Positions 1 through 8,320 of a stretch of DNA of 64,000 nt are shown here, piece after piece; the first letter of the stretch is position 1; each line of letters begins with the position of its first letter. A program made the position numbers and the translations under genes. Location of the stretch: the NCBI GenBank assembly GCA_910585285.1, contig CAJUDL010000003.1, forward strand, positions 51,710 to 115,709, in the 5' to 3' direction. The notes beneath the pieces are model-generated. The model made no database searches. It had not been told where the DNA came from and saw nothing but the letters and a program-made list of their open reading frames with translations. This stretch comes from an uncultured Muribaculaceae bacterium (GTDB taxonomy: Bacteria; Bacteroidota; Bacteroidia; Bacteroidales; Muribaculaceae).

Positions 1-1371
1 AACCATTGTCATCCATGCGCCCCAGATCCAGTTGTTGGCATACATTGCCGACAGCATCTCGTCTTTCGACCAAAAACCTGAGAATGGGAAAATACCGGCG
101 ATGGCAAGACATCCGATAAGGAATGTCCAATGTGTAATCGGCATATATTTGCGCATACCTCCCATCTCGGTATAATTGTTGGAGTGCACGGCATGTATCA
201 GAGCACCTGCTCCCAAGAAGAGAAGTGCCTTGAACATGGCGTGAGTGAACAGATGGAACATTGATGCCATATATCCAAGTCCGTCATGGAGCTCAGGACG
301 AGCCACACCTAATGATACCATCATGAACGCGATCTGCGAGATGGTAGAGAATGCAAGGATACGCTTGATATCAATCTGGCAACATGCCACTACTGCAGCA
401 TAGAATGCCGTGATGGCTCCGACTACGGTGATGAATACCAATGAATCGGGAACGATCAGATAGAGCGGGAAGAAACGAGCAACCAGATAAACGCCGGCAA
501 CAACCATTGTTGCTGCGTGGATAAGTGCCGAAACTGGTGTCGGACCTTCCATTGCATCGGGAAGCCATATATGGAGAGGCATCATTGCTGATTTACCCAT
601 ACCTCCCACAAAGATGAGTATCATCGCCCATGTAAGCACAGAACCACCAAGGAACGTAGAACCGACTGTGGAAGCAAGCACATTCGTAGGATTCGAGTTC
701 AACATAAGGAAGTTGAAAGCTGAAGCGCCTCCAAGCGGACCATCTGCCGGAGTCTCTGCTACATAATATGAAAGCACCAGGATACCGATCAACATAAAGA
801 GATCGGCAAAACGGGTAACAATAAATGCTTTCTTGGATGCTGACACTGCCGAAGGAAGTTTATAGAAGAAACCGATCAGCAGATAGGATGAAACACCCAC
901 AAGCTCCCAGAAGATATACATCTGGAAAATATTGGTCGCCACTACAAGACCGAGCATTGAGAACGTGAAGAGCGAAAGGAACGCGTAATAACGCTGGAAT
1001 CCCGGCTCATGCTCCATATAGCCCCAGCTGTAGAGGTGAACCATAAACGAAATTGTTGTGATCACAATGAGCATCATTGCGCTGATCGGATCCAGAAGGA
1101 AACCGATGTTCACGACAAGACGTTCAGTGAAAGCAAGCCATGTCACATCGTAGAGCTGCACCTGCTGGCGAATACCGTCTACAATGAATTCCGGATTACC
1201 ACTGAAGAAATAAGTGAACGCAACTGTGTAAGCCATGACGAGCAATGCGCCATTTGCACAAATACCTAAAACACCGGCAAGTTTGCGCGACATCTTGACA
1301 CCGCCGATTCCCAAGATAAGGAACATCGTGAACGGCAGAGCCAGAATCAGAATTGGAAGTGTAATGTCCAT
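1..1371 (-). CDS. nuoL: NADH-quinone oxidoreductase subunit L, 3' end beyond window
   Basis: Antiporter-like, proton-pumping membrane subunit of the complex I-like enzyme. Translation from the ATG at 1371 gives a hydrophobic protein starting MDITLPILILALPF, with the typical NuoL stretches EHEPGFQRYYAFLSLFTFSM, GVSSYLLIGFFY, KSAMMPLHIWLPDAMEGPTP and SALIHAATMVVAGVYL. The lysine before SAMMPLHIWLPDAM and the histidine in IHAATMV are conserved in proton-translocating antiporter subunits. 457 codons are visible and the frame stays open to base 1; the family usually has 600-700 residues, so roughly a third is missing at the left edge. It starts 3 bp after nuoK and is surely co-transcribed with it. 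nuoM and nuoN are expected beyond the edge. Confidence 0.96.
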   Translation of the reverse strand, partial: MDITLPILILALPFTMFLILGIGGVKMSRKLAGVLGICANGALLVMAYTVAFTYFFSGNPEFIVDGIRQQVQLYDVTWLAFTERLVVNIGFLLDPISAMMLIVITTISFMVHLYSWGYMEHEPGFQRYYAFLSLFTFSMLGLVVATNIFQMYIFWELVGVSSYLLIGFFYKLPSAVSASKKAFIVTRFADLFMLIGILVLSYYVAETPADGPLGGASAFNFLMLNSNPTNVLASTVGSTFLGGSVLTWAMILIFVGGMGKSAMMPLHIWLPDAMEGPTPVSALIHAATMVVAGVYLVARFFPLYLIVPDSLVFITVVGAITAFYAAVVACCQIDIKRILAFSTISQIAFMMVSLGVARPELHDGLGYMASMFHLFTHAMFKALLFLGAGALIHAVHSNNYTEMGGMRKYMPITHWTFLIGCLAIAGIFPFSGFWSKDEMLSAMYANNWIWGAWMTMV

Positions 1372-1374
1372 ATC

Positions 1375-1686
1375 TTAGTATTTCATTTTTTTGACACTAT
1401 TGATATCCGTGTTGCCCACGGCACGATAGATATTCACGATAATCGCTATTGCAACAGCTGTCTCTGCAGCTGCGATTGCGATGGCGAACAATGTAAACAC
1501 CATTCCTTCCATCATATCTGGAAAGAGATAACGGTTGAAGACCACGAAATTGAGGTCAGCTGAATTGAGCATAAGCTCCAATGAAATCAGCAGCGCGATC
1601 ATATTCTTGCGGGTTACGAACCCGTAAACACCGGCGGCAAACATTATGACGCTTGGCACAAGATACCATAACATGCTTAAATCCAT
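1375..1686 (-). CDS. nuoK: NADH-quinone oxidoreductase subunit K
   Basis: Small antiporter-like membrane subunit of complex I; 103 residues, the normal length. Three transmembrane helices are visible, with the conserved membrane glutamates in LLISLELMLNSADLNFV (helix 2) and AIAAAETAVAIAI (helix 3), which belong to the proton pathway in this family. The gene sits 6 bp downstream of nuoJ and 3 bp upstream of nuoL, in the order nuoI-J-K-L found in most nuo operons. Confidence 0.97.
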   Translation of the reverse strand: MDLSMLWYLVPSVIMFAAGVYGFVTRKNMIALLISLELMLNSADLNFVVFNRYLFPDMMEGMVFTLFAIAIAAAETAVAIAIIVNIYRAVGNTDINSVKKMKY

Positions 1687-1692
1687 ATCTGT

Positions 1693-2220
1693 TTATCTTT
1701 TACGGGCAACAACTACGCCTCCAATGATACATGCAAGTAATAAAACACTGATAGCCTCAAAAGGAAGCAGATATTGGAACCGGTCTGTGCCTGTAAAGGC
1801 GCGTCCGATGTCATGCATCGTTATCTGGTTTCCTGCGTTGATCGCCTCCATCAGAGAGGCGCCATGAAGCAGAGGCATGTAGAAGAGAGCAAGCAGCAGA
1901 AGCACACATCCTGCCACGGAAATCGTAATTCCCAATGCGCGGCGATGCGACTCCAGCGGAGCAGCCATGTCGCCCGGTTTGCGAGTAAGAAGAATCGCAA
2001 ACACAAACAGCACCATGATGCCCCCGGCGTAGACTGCAATCTGCACGGCTCCCAGGAACTGGTAGCCAAGCTGGAAATAGATCACCGCTGTGCTGATCAG
2101 AACGAACAGCAGATAGGTGGCAGCCCGGAGTATTCTGCGCGACGTGACAGCCATCACTGAAAAGACAGCGATACAGATAGCCACCACGAAATACAAAATT
2201 ATATTTGCTACTGAATCCAT
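1693..2220 (-). CDS. nuoJ: NADH-quinone oxidoreductase subunit J
   Basis: Membrane subunit of the complex I-like enzyme; 175 residues with five predicted transmembrane segments. The NuoJ hallmark is visible in the middle: QLGYQFLGAVQIAVYAGGIM followed by VLFVFAILL (around residues 50-80), the helix that carries a pi-bulge in solved structures. The gene lies 15 bp downstream of nuoI and 6 bp upstream of nuoK. The protein ends in GGVVVARKR, a short basic tail with no known role. Confidence 0.96.
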   Translation of the reverse strand: MDSVANIILYFVVAICIAVFSVMAVTSRRILRAATYLLFVLISTAVIYFQLGYQFLGAVQIAVYAGGIMVLFVFAILLTRKPGDMAAPLESHRRALGITISVAGCVLLLLALFYMPLLHGASLMEAINAGNQITMHDIGRAFTGTDRFQYLLPFEAISVLLLACIIGGVVVARKR

Positions 2221-2235
2221 TTATTGTGAAATTTA

Positions 2236-2751
2236 TTATTCTTTGGTTATAGAGGCGGCAGCTGCCGGAGCCGATTTGGGAGCGGGAGCTGGATCTGCCG
2301 GTTCGGGACGATAATTAAGCTGTTTCACAAGCGCATTGCGAGTGAAAACAGCCTGCTCGAAGTCATTGGAGAATTCCAATGCATCTTGCGGACATGAAGT
2401 GACACAAAGCATGCAGAATGTGCAGCTGCCCAGGTCATACATGTATTTGTCAAGTTTACGCTTCTTCTTGCCATCGGGAAGCTCCACCATCTTAGTGGTC
2501 AGATTTATTGTGCCGTTCGGACAATTCATCTGGCAGATTCCGCAGGCAATGCAGCGGTGACGCCCTTCGGCATCGTATTTTAGGGTAAGCTCCGCACGGA
2601 AACGATCAGCGATCTGCAAAGTTTTCCTATTTTCCGGATACTGCTCCGTGATCTTGGGTGTCACTAACTCTTTTCCGGTAACGCCCATTCCCACAAGCAG
2701 ACTCTTTACCCCCTGCCCCACTGACGTGAAATATTCTTTTATACTGCCCAT
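2236..2751 (-). CDS. nuoI: NADH-quinone oxidoreductase subunit I (2x[4Fe-4S] ferredoxin-type)
   Basis: Electron-transfer subunit linking the peripheral arm to the quinone site. Two complete [4Fe-4S] motifs are visible: CIACGICQMNCP (about residues 68-79) and CTFCMLCVTSCP (about 109-120). At 171 residues it is within the family range. The last 25 residues are an Ala/Pro-rich tail (EPADPAPAPKSAPAAA) that is not part of the ferredoxin fold. The gene directly follows atpG with a 58-bp gap, so here the nuo operon resumes after the inserted ATP synthase block. In Bacteroidetes lacking nuoEFG the electron donor to this arm is uncertain, and ferredoxin or flavodoxin has been proposed; that is family knowledge, not visible here. 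Confidence 0.96.
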   Translation of the reverse strand: MGSIKEYFTSVGQGVKSLLVGMGVTGKELVTPKITEQYPENRKTLQIADRFRAELTLKYDAEGRHRCIACGICQMNCPNGTINLTTKMVELPDGKKKRKLDKYMYDLGSCTFCMLCVTSCPQDALEFSNDFEQAVFTRNALVKQLNYRPEPADPAPAPKSAPAAAASITKE

Positions 2752-2809
2752 GTAGCTTTTAGGTTGGTTCTTTTTTTATGAGATTAATTTAATATCTTTT
2801 CTGAATCGG

Positions 2810-3697
2810 TTATCTCTCCACCTGTCCTCCGAGGATATCAAGAAGTTCGGTGGTGATGCTCTGCTGACGAAGCTTGTTATATTCAAGCTGAAGTTCATCA
2901 AAGAGCTTTTTCGCATTGTCGTTTGCACTCTGCATAGCCATCACTCGGGCTGCTTGCTCGGAAGCCCTGTTCTGCACGGTGATTTCCTGCATCGTAGACA
3001 TTACGAACATTGGCAACACTTCGTTGAATATGCTGTTGGCGTCTGGTTCGAAGATGTAGAGTTTGTTGTCATCTTCTTCGGCAGACTCCTCTGTCAACAT
3101 CTTTTCTGTCACGGGAAAGAGTTGTTCTGTAGCAAGTTTCTGACGGCTCATCGACTGGAAACCCATATATACAGTCTCAACAAGATCAAGATCTCCGTTA
3201 AGGAATGCATCGCGGAGTGTTTTCGTGAATTCAGTCACAATCTCTCCTTGCATCTTGGAATCCACACCTTCGGGAACTTTTACCCCAAGCTGGTCATTCT
3301 CAAGATGACGCACAGCCTTTGTCATCTTTTTGCCCACAGGATAAACCTCTACGTAGAGATCATTGCCGTATGCCTGTTTCAGACGGTCGATCTCTATCAA
3401 GAGACCCTTGAAGATATTGATGTTGTATGCACCGCAGAGTCCATCGTCTGATCCGTAGACAACTATACCGGCACGCTTCACATCTCTCGTCTCTATCAAT
3501 GGAGAATTGAAATTCTCACCGGTAGAAAGGATATGTCCCATGATAGACTTTATCTGATCCTTGAAAGGCTTGAGACGACGCAGACTCTGCTCCTCCTTAT
3601 GCACTTTCGCAGAAGATATCATCTTCATGGCACCGGTGATCTTCTCACTCGATGCGACCGAACCGATGCGTATTTTTAATTCCTTAAGGGTTGCCAT
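2810..3697 (-). CDS. atpG: ATP synthase F1 gamma subunit
   Basis: Central rotor shaft of F1. The 295 residues begin MATLKELKIRIGSVASSEKITGAMKMISSAKV, the conserved N-terminal coiled-coil helix, and end with the matching C-terminal helix (ASEQAARVMAMQSANDNAKK...LRQQSITTELLDILGG). The middle holds the Rossmann-like region with GSDDGLCGAYN. It is the last gene of the atp block, 20 bp after atpA, and is followed by nuoI rather than by a terminator; no intrinsic terminator is visible in the 58-bp gap. Confidence 0.98.
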   Translation of the reverse strand: MATLKELKIRIGSVASSEKITGAMKMISSAKVHKEEQSLRRLKPFKDQIKSIMGHILSTGENFNSPLIETRDVKRAGIVVYGSDDGLCGAYNINIFKGLLIEIDRLKQAYGNDLYVEVYPVGKKMTKAVRHLENDQLGVKVPEGVDSKMQGEIVTEFTKTLRDAFLNGDLDLVETVYMGFQSMSRQKLATEQLFPVTEKMLTEESAEEDDNKLYIFEPDANSIFNEVLPMFVMSTMQEITVQNRASEQAARVMAMQSANDNAKKLFDELQLEYNKLRQQSITTELLDILGGQVER

Positions 3698-3717
3698 TAA
3701 ATAATTGTTTTAGAAGA

Positions 3718-5301
3718 TTATTTTACAGCGCTCAATGAGTCTGCCACTTCTTTGGCACACTGTGTAAGCTTCTCCGACACGTCGTCGGTAAGTTTGCCTT
3801 GACGAAGCTCATCAAGCACTTCCTTCTGGTATTTCATCTGCAACATCTGCAGCAGTTGCTCCTCGAACTCCCCTACCTTATCGATAGGCACGTTCTCAAG
3901 AAGACCGTTCACACCGCAGAAGATGACAGCGATCTCATTCTCGACAGGCCATGGATGATACTGTGGCTGGATAAGAAGACGCTGGTTCTTACGACCGGTA
4001 TCGATAACTTTTGCAGTCACGGGATCGACATCGCCACCGAATTTAGTGAACGATTCCAACTCGCGATACTGAGCCTGTGCGATCTTAAGAGTTCCGGCAA
4101 CTTTCTTCATAGCCTTCACCTGTGCATTACCACCCACACGCGACACTGAAATACCTACATTGATGGCAGGTCTGATACCTTGATTGAAAAGACCTGTTTC
4201 AAGGAATATCTGTCCGTCGGTAATGGAAATTACGTTGGTCGGGATATATGCGGAAACGTCACCTGCCTGTGTCTCGATAATTGGGAGAGCTGTGAGTGAA
4301 CCGCCACCCTTCACCATTGGCTTCATAACCTCGGGAAGGTCATTCATATTCTCCACAACTTTCTGGTCGCCGATAATCTTAGCAGCGCGTTCCAGAAGAC
4401 GAGAGTGAAGATAGAAGATATCGCCGGGATAAGCCTCACGACCCGAAGGACGCTTGAGAATAAGGGAAATCTCGCGATAAGCCACAGCTTGCTTTGAAAG
4501 GTCATCATAAACAATCAGGGCATCACGTCCCGAATCACGGAAATATTCACCGATTGCCACGCCGGCAAACGGTGCATAATAACGCATTGATGCGGAATCG
4601 GAAGCATTTGCAGCAACAACTACGGTATAAGGCATCGCTCCGTATTTCGTAAGCGTGTTCACGATAGAAGCCACAGTTGAAGCTTTCTGACCGATTGCCA
4701 CATAAATACAATATACAGGCTTACCAGCCTCATAATTCGACTTCTGATTGATGATTGTATCTATGGCGATTGCTGTCTTACCTACCTGACGGTCACCGAT
4801 GATAAGCTCACGCTGTCCGCGACCGATAGGAATCATGGAGTCAACAGCCTTGATACCTGTCTGAAGCGGCTGAACCACCGGCTGACGGAAAATAACGCCC
4901 GGCGCCTTACGCTCCATGGGAAGCGGTATGAGCTTACCCTCGATCGGTCCTTTGCCGTCGATTGGTTCACCAAGCATGTTGATGACACGCCCGAGAAGCC
5001 CTTCTCCCACATGGATAGACGCAATCTCTCCCGTGCGCCTTACAGACATGTTCTCGGTTATTGAATTCACTTTGTCGAGAAGCACGACACCGACATTGCT
5101 CTCTTCAAGGTTGAGCGCAACGCCTTTCGCACCATTCTCGAACTCCACAAGCTCATTACTTCTCACATTCTCGAGTCCATAGACATGTGCCACGCCATCG
5201 CCGACGCTGAGCACCGTTCCTACTTCTTCAAATTTGACTTTCGAATTGATGTTTTCGAGCTCTTGTTTTAAAACATCTGATATTTCGCTGGGATTGAGCA
5301 T
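3718..5301 (-). CDS. atpA: ATP synthase F1 alpha subunit
   Basis: Non-catalytic nucleotide-binding subunit of F1; 527 residues, normal length. Visible are the N-terminal beta-barrel, the Walker A motif GDRQVGKT near residue 170, the Walker B region ALIVYDDLSKQA, and the alpha signature PAINVGISVSRVGGNAQ with the conserved arginine of the catalytic interface. The start ATG at 5301 is 5 bp after atpH. It stands in the F-H-A-G order typical of F-type operons. Confidence 0.99.
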   Translation of the reverse strand: MLNPSEISDVLKQELENINSKVKFEEVGTVLSVGDGVAHVYGLENVRSNELVEFENGAKGVALNLEESNVGVVLLDKVNSITENMSVRRTGEIASIHVGEGLLGRVINMLGEPIDGKGPIEGKLIPLPMERKAPGVIFRQPVVQPLQTGIKAVDSMIPIGRGQRELIIGDRQVGKTAIAIDTIINQKSNYEAGKPVYCIYVAIGQKASTVASIVNTLTKYGAMPYTVVVAANASDSASMRYYAPFAGVAIGEYFRDSGRDALIVYDDLSKQAVAYREISLILKRPSGREAYPGDIFYLHSRLLERAAKIIGDQKVVENMNDLPEVMKPMVKGGGSLTALPIIETQAGDVSAYIPTNVISITDGQIFLETGLFNQGIRPAINVGISVSRVGGNAQVKAMKKVAGTLKIAQAQYRELESFTKFGGDVDPVTAKVIDTGRKNQRLLIQPQYHPWPVENEIAVIFCGVNGLLENVPIDKVGEFEEQLLQMLQMKYQKEVLDELRQGKLTDDVSEKLTQCAKEVADSLSAVK

Positions 5302-5306
5302 CTTCT

Positions 5307-5852
5307 TTAATTGCTACTTAAGAGATTTTGACGTAATTGTTCAAGTTCGCCACTCACGGAGGCATCCATTCTTGTTGAATCCACATCTATCACGAATCCA
5401 CCGATCAAATCTGGATCCACTTCCGAAGAGTATTCAAATTTCGTATCCTTGAATGAATTCTCAACCACCGCGCGCAGCTTCTTCATCTCCGCTTCGGGAA
5501 GTTCCACAGCGGTAATGATTCTAACTTGCGAGATTTTATTTTCCTTGCGGTAGATATCGCGGTAAGCGAGCGCCATAAGGTAGGCAAATTCCTCCCTCTT
5601 ATGGTCGAGGATGAGCTTTACAAACCGGCGGTAGTCGTTTCCGGGCTTCTCGCCCGCTGCGCTCAGCAGCACTTTTTCCTTGTCGGCAGCATCCACAAAT
5701 GGATTTGACAAAACTTTATCCAGCTCGGGGTTGCTGCGAAAAGAATCCACAACACGCTTCATCTCCTCGTAAACCTCGCCGGTGGTGTTGCTTTCCAGGG
5801 CAAATTTATATAGTGCCTTGGCATAGCGGTGGGGTATAAGTCCGGAAACCAT
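5307..5852 (-). CDS. atpH: ATP synthase F1 delta subunit
   Basis: Peripheral-stalk subunit joining F1 to subunit b. The 181 residues begin MVSGLIPHRYAKALYKFALE, the conserved N-terminal motif of delta/OSCP proteins, and end with EVDPDLIGGFVIDVDSTRMDASVSGELEQLRQNL, the family C-terminal motif. The gene lies 6 bp from atpF upstream and 5 bp from atpA downstream, so translation of the three is probably coupled. Confidence 0.97.
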   Translation of the reverse strand: MVSGLIPHRYAKALYKFALESNTTGEVYEEMKRVVDSFRSNPELDKVLSNPFVDAADKEKVLLSAAGEKPGNDYRRFVKLILDHKREEFAYLMALAYRDIYRKENKISQVRIITAVELPEAEMKKLRAVVENSFKDTKFEYSSEVDPDLIGGFVIDVDSTRMDASVSGELEQLRQNLLSSN

Positions 5853-5858
5853 CTACTT

Positions 5859-6353
5859 TCAGTTTTTCTCTATTTCGTCCAATAATTTGTTGACAAGCTC
5901 AGTCTGTGCCTTATCGCTCTTCATCTGGGTTCTTACCATCTTCTCAGCGATATCGATTGAGAATTTGCCAACTTCATTTCTAAATTGCAGTTCCGCCTCT
6001 TTGCGTGCCTGCTCGATGGCGGCTTTCGCAGCTTCCATTTCCTTCCGGGCTGCATCGGCTGCCTCATTCTTGGCTTGCTCGATGATCTCGGTTTTCATGC
6101 GCGCTGCGTCGCGCAACATCTCTGCCTGACGCGCCTGGGCTTCTACGACATATTTCTTTGCCTCTTCACGGGCATTGTCGAGCTGCTCTTTGGCTTGCTT
6201 TGCGTCTTCCACGCCCTGGTCGATAGTGGCTGCACGGGAATCCATCATCTTGATGATAACCGGCCAACCCCATTTTGCCAACACAAGGAAAAGCAGGATG
6301 AACGCTACGAACATCCAGAATACCAAGCCAAAATCGGGCGTGAATAATTCCAT
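5859..6353 (-). CDS. atpF: ATP synthase Fo subunit b
   Basis: Peripheral-stalk subunit. The 164 residues consist of one N-terminal transmembrane helix (FGLVFWMFVAFILLFLVLAKWGWPVI) followed by a long charged, alanine-rich coiled coil (AKQAKEQLDNAREEAKKYVVEAQ and onward), as expected for b. Single copy; no b' paralogue is seen. It lies 10 bp downstream of atpE and 6 bp upstream of atpH. Confidence 0.97.
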   Translation of the reverse strand: MELFTPDFGLVFWMFVAFILLFLVLAKWGWPVIIKMMDSRAATIDQGVEDAKQAKEQLDNAREEAKKYVVEAQARQAEMLRDAARMKTEIIEQAKNEAADAARKEMEAAKAAIEQARKEAELQFRNEVGKFSIDIAEKMVRTQMKSDKAQTELVNKLLDEIEKN

Positions 6354-6363
6354 TATTGCCTAT

Positions 6364-6618
6364 TTATTTGATGAACAATGCCAAAGCGGATACAATCACA
6401 GCGAAAAGGGCTACACCCTCGATAAGTGCCGCGATCACGATCATATTGCTTCGGATATCACCTGCTGCCTCAGGCTGACGGGCGATAGCTTCCATTGCGG
6501 AAGAACCGATCTTACCGATACCGATACCGGCGCCGATTGCTGCCAATGCTGCTCCAAGAGCTGCTCCGAGTCCTGCGATAGGCTGCAGGGAAAGTTCTGC
6601 TAAAATAGTTGATAACAT
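6364..6618 (-). CDS. atpE: ATP synthase Fo subunit c (ring, probably H+-type)
   Basis: Ring subunit of Fo; 84 residues forming two hydrophobic helices joined by the polar loop ARQPEAAGDIR. The ion-carrying glutamate is in helix 2 (VIAALIEGVALFAV). In Na+-type c subunits that Glu is followed by Ser/Thr and paired with a Gln in helix 1; here it is followed by Gly, and the helix-1 position is Ile (GAGIGIGKIG). This favours proton rather than sodium coupling (inference from the family ligand pattern). The 66-bp gap to atpB holds no recognisable promoter. Confidence 0.97.
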   Translation of the reverse strand: MLSTILAELSLQPIAGLGAALGAALAAIGAGIGIGKIGSSAMEAIARQPEAAGDIRSNMIVIAALIEGVALFAVIVSALALFIK

Positions 6619-6684
6619 AATTCAGATTTTTTAAATTGTTATTTAATGTTTATTATTTTCATTGTTTTATCCATCCTCCCAACA

Positions 6685-8019
6685 TCAGGCATCCATCTCG
6701 TTCGCCAGTTTCTTCATCGCTGATTTCTCTTCAGCTATCTCCTGCCGGTCTCTGCGCTCAAGCTGAGGATATGTCTCATCCTCCTTAGCCTCGTGCTCAT
6801 GCTCTTTCACCACTGCCATTGAAATGAACAAGGCAGAGAGTAGCGTAAACACATATGCCTGGATGAAGCTTACAAGAACATCAAGCAGAAGCATGAAAAT
6901 TGAGAAAAGAACTGACACTACTGTTGCGCCTCCGGCTACACCGGTGCCAAACGCCGCAAAAATAAATATCAGCAGAGTGAGTGTGATGACGATTATATGA
7001 CCGCCCATCATATTGGCAAAAAGACGCACACATAGTGCAGCAGGTTTTGTGAAAATACCGAAAACCTCAATCACCTGCATGATAGGCAGCGGAAATTTCA
7101 AGAACAAAGGCACATCTGGCCAGAAAATCTCTTTCCAATAATGTTTCGTTCCGAAAATATTTGTCACGACAAACGTCATGAATGCGAGAACAAGAGTAAC
7201 GGCAATATTGCCCGTCAGGTTTGCACCACCGGGGAAAATCACGATTAGTCCCACAAGGTTCATCGTCAGAATGAAGAAGAAACAAGTGAGAAGATATGGC
7301 GCAAACTTCTTTGTGTTCTCCCCCAGGGTGCTTTTGATGGTGTCATAATATACAAATGAAACCAGCATCTCAAAGAAGCCCATACCTTTTCTGGGAGCGC
7401 GCAGACCTCTGCGACGGTAATATCTCACGAGACCCATCACCATTGCAGTGACGAGAAGAGCGGATATGAAGAGAGCCGCCACATTCTTGGTTATCGACAG
7501 ATCAAGCGGACGATATTCACGATAATATGTGCCATCCTCCTCTATGATGTATTCTGCCACTTTCCCGTTGTCGTTGGCAATCTCCTCTTTGGCTTTCTGA
7601 GTCTCTTCAGCATTCAGTGGAAAGAGCTCTACGACTTTATCTTTATGCGACCCCTCATGCGCGAGCATAAAACGATAGGTTTTACCATCTTTCTCTATCG
7701 TTTTCATAACTGGCACAAGATGCTTCTTGATTTTGCCGGTCTCCTTGTTTTCCGTAACCTCAATCTCAGTCAGATCTCCGGAAGAGAAACAGAACCATTT
7801 GCCATCTTCAGCCTTTACTATGACAGGAAGAGGGATTCGATAAACGTGGGCAAAGGGAACTTCCCAGCCATATCCGTCGCCAAGATGTTCGAAAATAATC
7901 TCCTTGACGTCAAGATTCTCATTCTCATTATGGTCATCGTTGCCTGATGCCGACATAGAGAAAGGGAATGCGGCGAGGAAAGCCAGCAGCATTGCCAATA
8001 TGGATATTCTTTTCGACAT
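6685..8019 (-). CDS. atpB: ATP synthase Fo subunit a with long periplasmic N-terminal extension
   Basis: Stator channel of Fo. The C-terminal part is canonical, with the essential arginine in CVRLFANMMGGHIIVI and the downstream helix FIQAYVFTLLSALFISMAV. Before the first channel helix there is a signal peptide (MSKRISILAMLLAFLAAFPFSMSA) and about 150 polar residues, so the protein is 444-454 residues where the classical subunit has about 270. Such extensions are common in Bacteroidetes. I chose the ATG at 8019, which has the purine-rich stretch ACAGAGAGT just before it and opens directly into the signal peptide; the ATG at 8049 would add MRLLTPITES and overlap atpC by 13 bp. The C-terminus is charged (EHEHEAKEDE). 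Confidence 0.95.
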   Translation of the reverse strand: MSKRISILAMLLAFLAAFPFSMSASGNDDHNENENLDVKEIIFEHLGDGYGWEVPFAHVYRIPLPVIVKAEDGKWFCFSSGDLTEIEVTENKETGKIKKHLVPVMKTIEKDGKTYRFMLAHEGSHKDKVVELFPLNAEETQKAKEEIANDNGKVAEYIIEEDGTYYREYRPLDLSITKNVAALFISALLVTAMVMGLVRYYRRRGLRAPRKGMGFFEMLVSFVYYDTIKSTLGENTKKFAPYLLTCFFFILTMNLVGLIVIFPGGANLTGNIAVTLVLAFMTFVVTNIFGTKHYWKEIFWPDVPLFLKFPLPIMQVIEVFGIFTKPAALCVRLFANMMGGHIIVITLTLLIFIFAAFGTGVAGGATVVSVLFSIFMLLLDVLVSFIQAYVFTLLSALFISMAVVKEHEHEAKEDETYPQLERRDRQEIAEEKSAMKKLANEMDA

Positions 8020-8036
8020 ACTCTCTGTTATTGGTG

Positions 8037-8273
8037 TTAATAGACGCATACTGAAATCACATTATTATTGACATCGGCGATTCCACCTTCAATGCTCAGC
8101 GATTTTTCATCTCCATCGGGAGTTGTGTATCTCACATTGCCTTTAACAAGCACGGATATCAATGCGGCATGATTCTTCAAGACCGTGAATGAACCCAACA
8201 TTCCGGGTAATGTTACGGATACTGCCTCCCCTTTGAATGTCACTTCGTGAGCCGATATGATTTCAAGTGTCAT
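8037..8273 (-). CDS. atpC: ATP synthase F1 epsilon subunit, beta-sandwich only
   Basis: Rotor subunit linking gamma to the c ring. Only 78 residues: the N-terminal beta-sandwich (MTLEIISAHEVTFKGEAVSV...LPGMLGSFTVLKNHAALISVL) is intact, but the C-terminal two-helix domain of the roughly 135-residue form is absent. That domain inhibits ATP hydrolysis in E. coli-type enzymes, so this ATP synthase lacks epsilon-type self-inhibition (inference). Short epsilon subunits are normal in Bacteroidales, and the gene ends cleanly at TAA, so this is not a truncation. It follows atpD by 47 bp. Confidence 0.95.
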   Translation of the reverse strand: MTLEIISAHEVTFKGEAVSVTLPGMLGSFTVLKNHAALISVLVKGNVRYTTPDGDEKSLSIEGGIADVNNNVISVCVY

Positions 8274-8320
8274 CTATTACTGTAATTTAAAATTAAAGAT
8301 TTTTTTGATGTCTCAGAAGT

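Noticed and set aside
8037..8273. Truncated atpC
   Set aside because: The 78-residue form has a clean stop and matches the short epsilon subunits normal in Bacteroidales.
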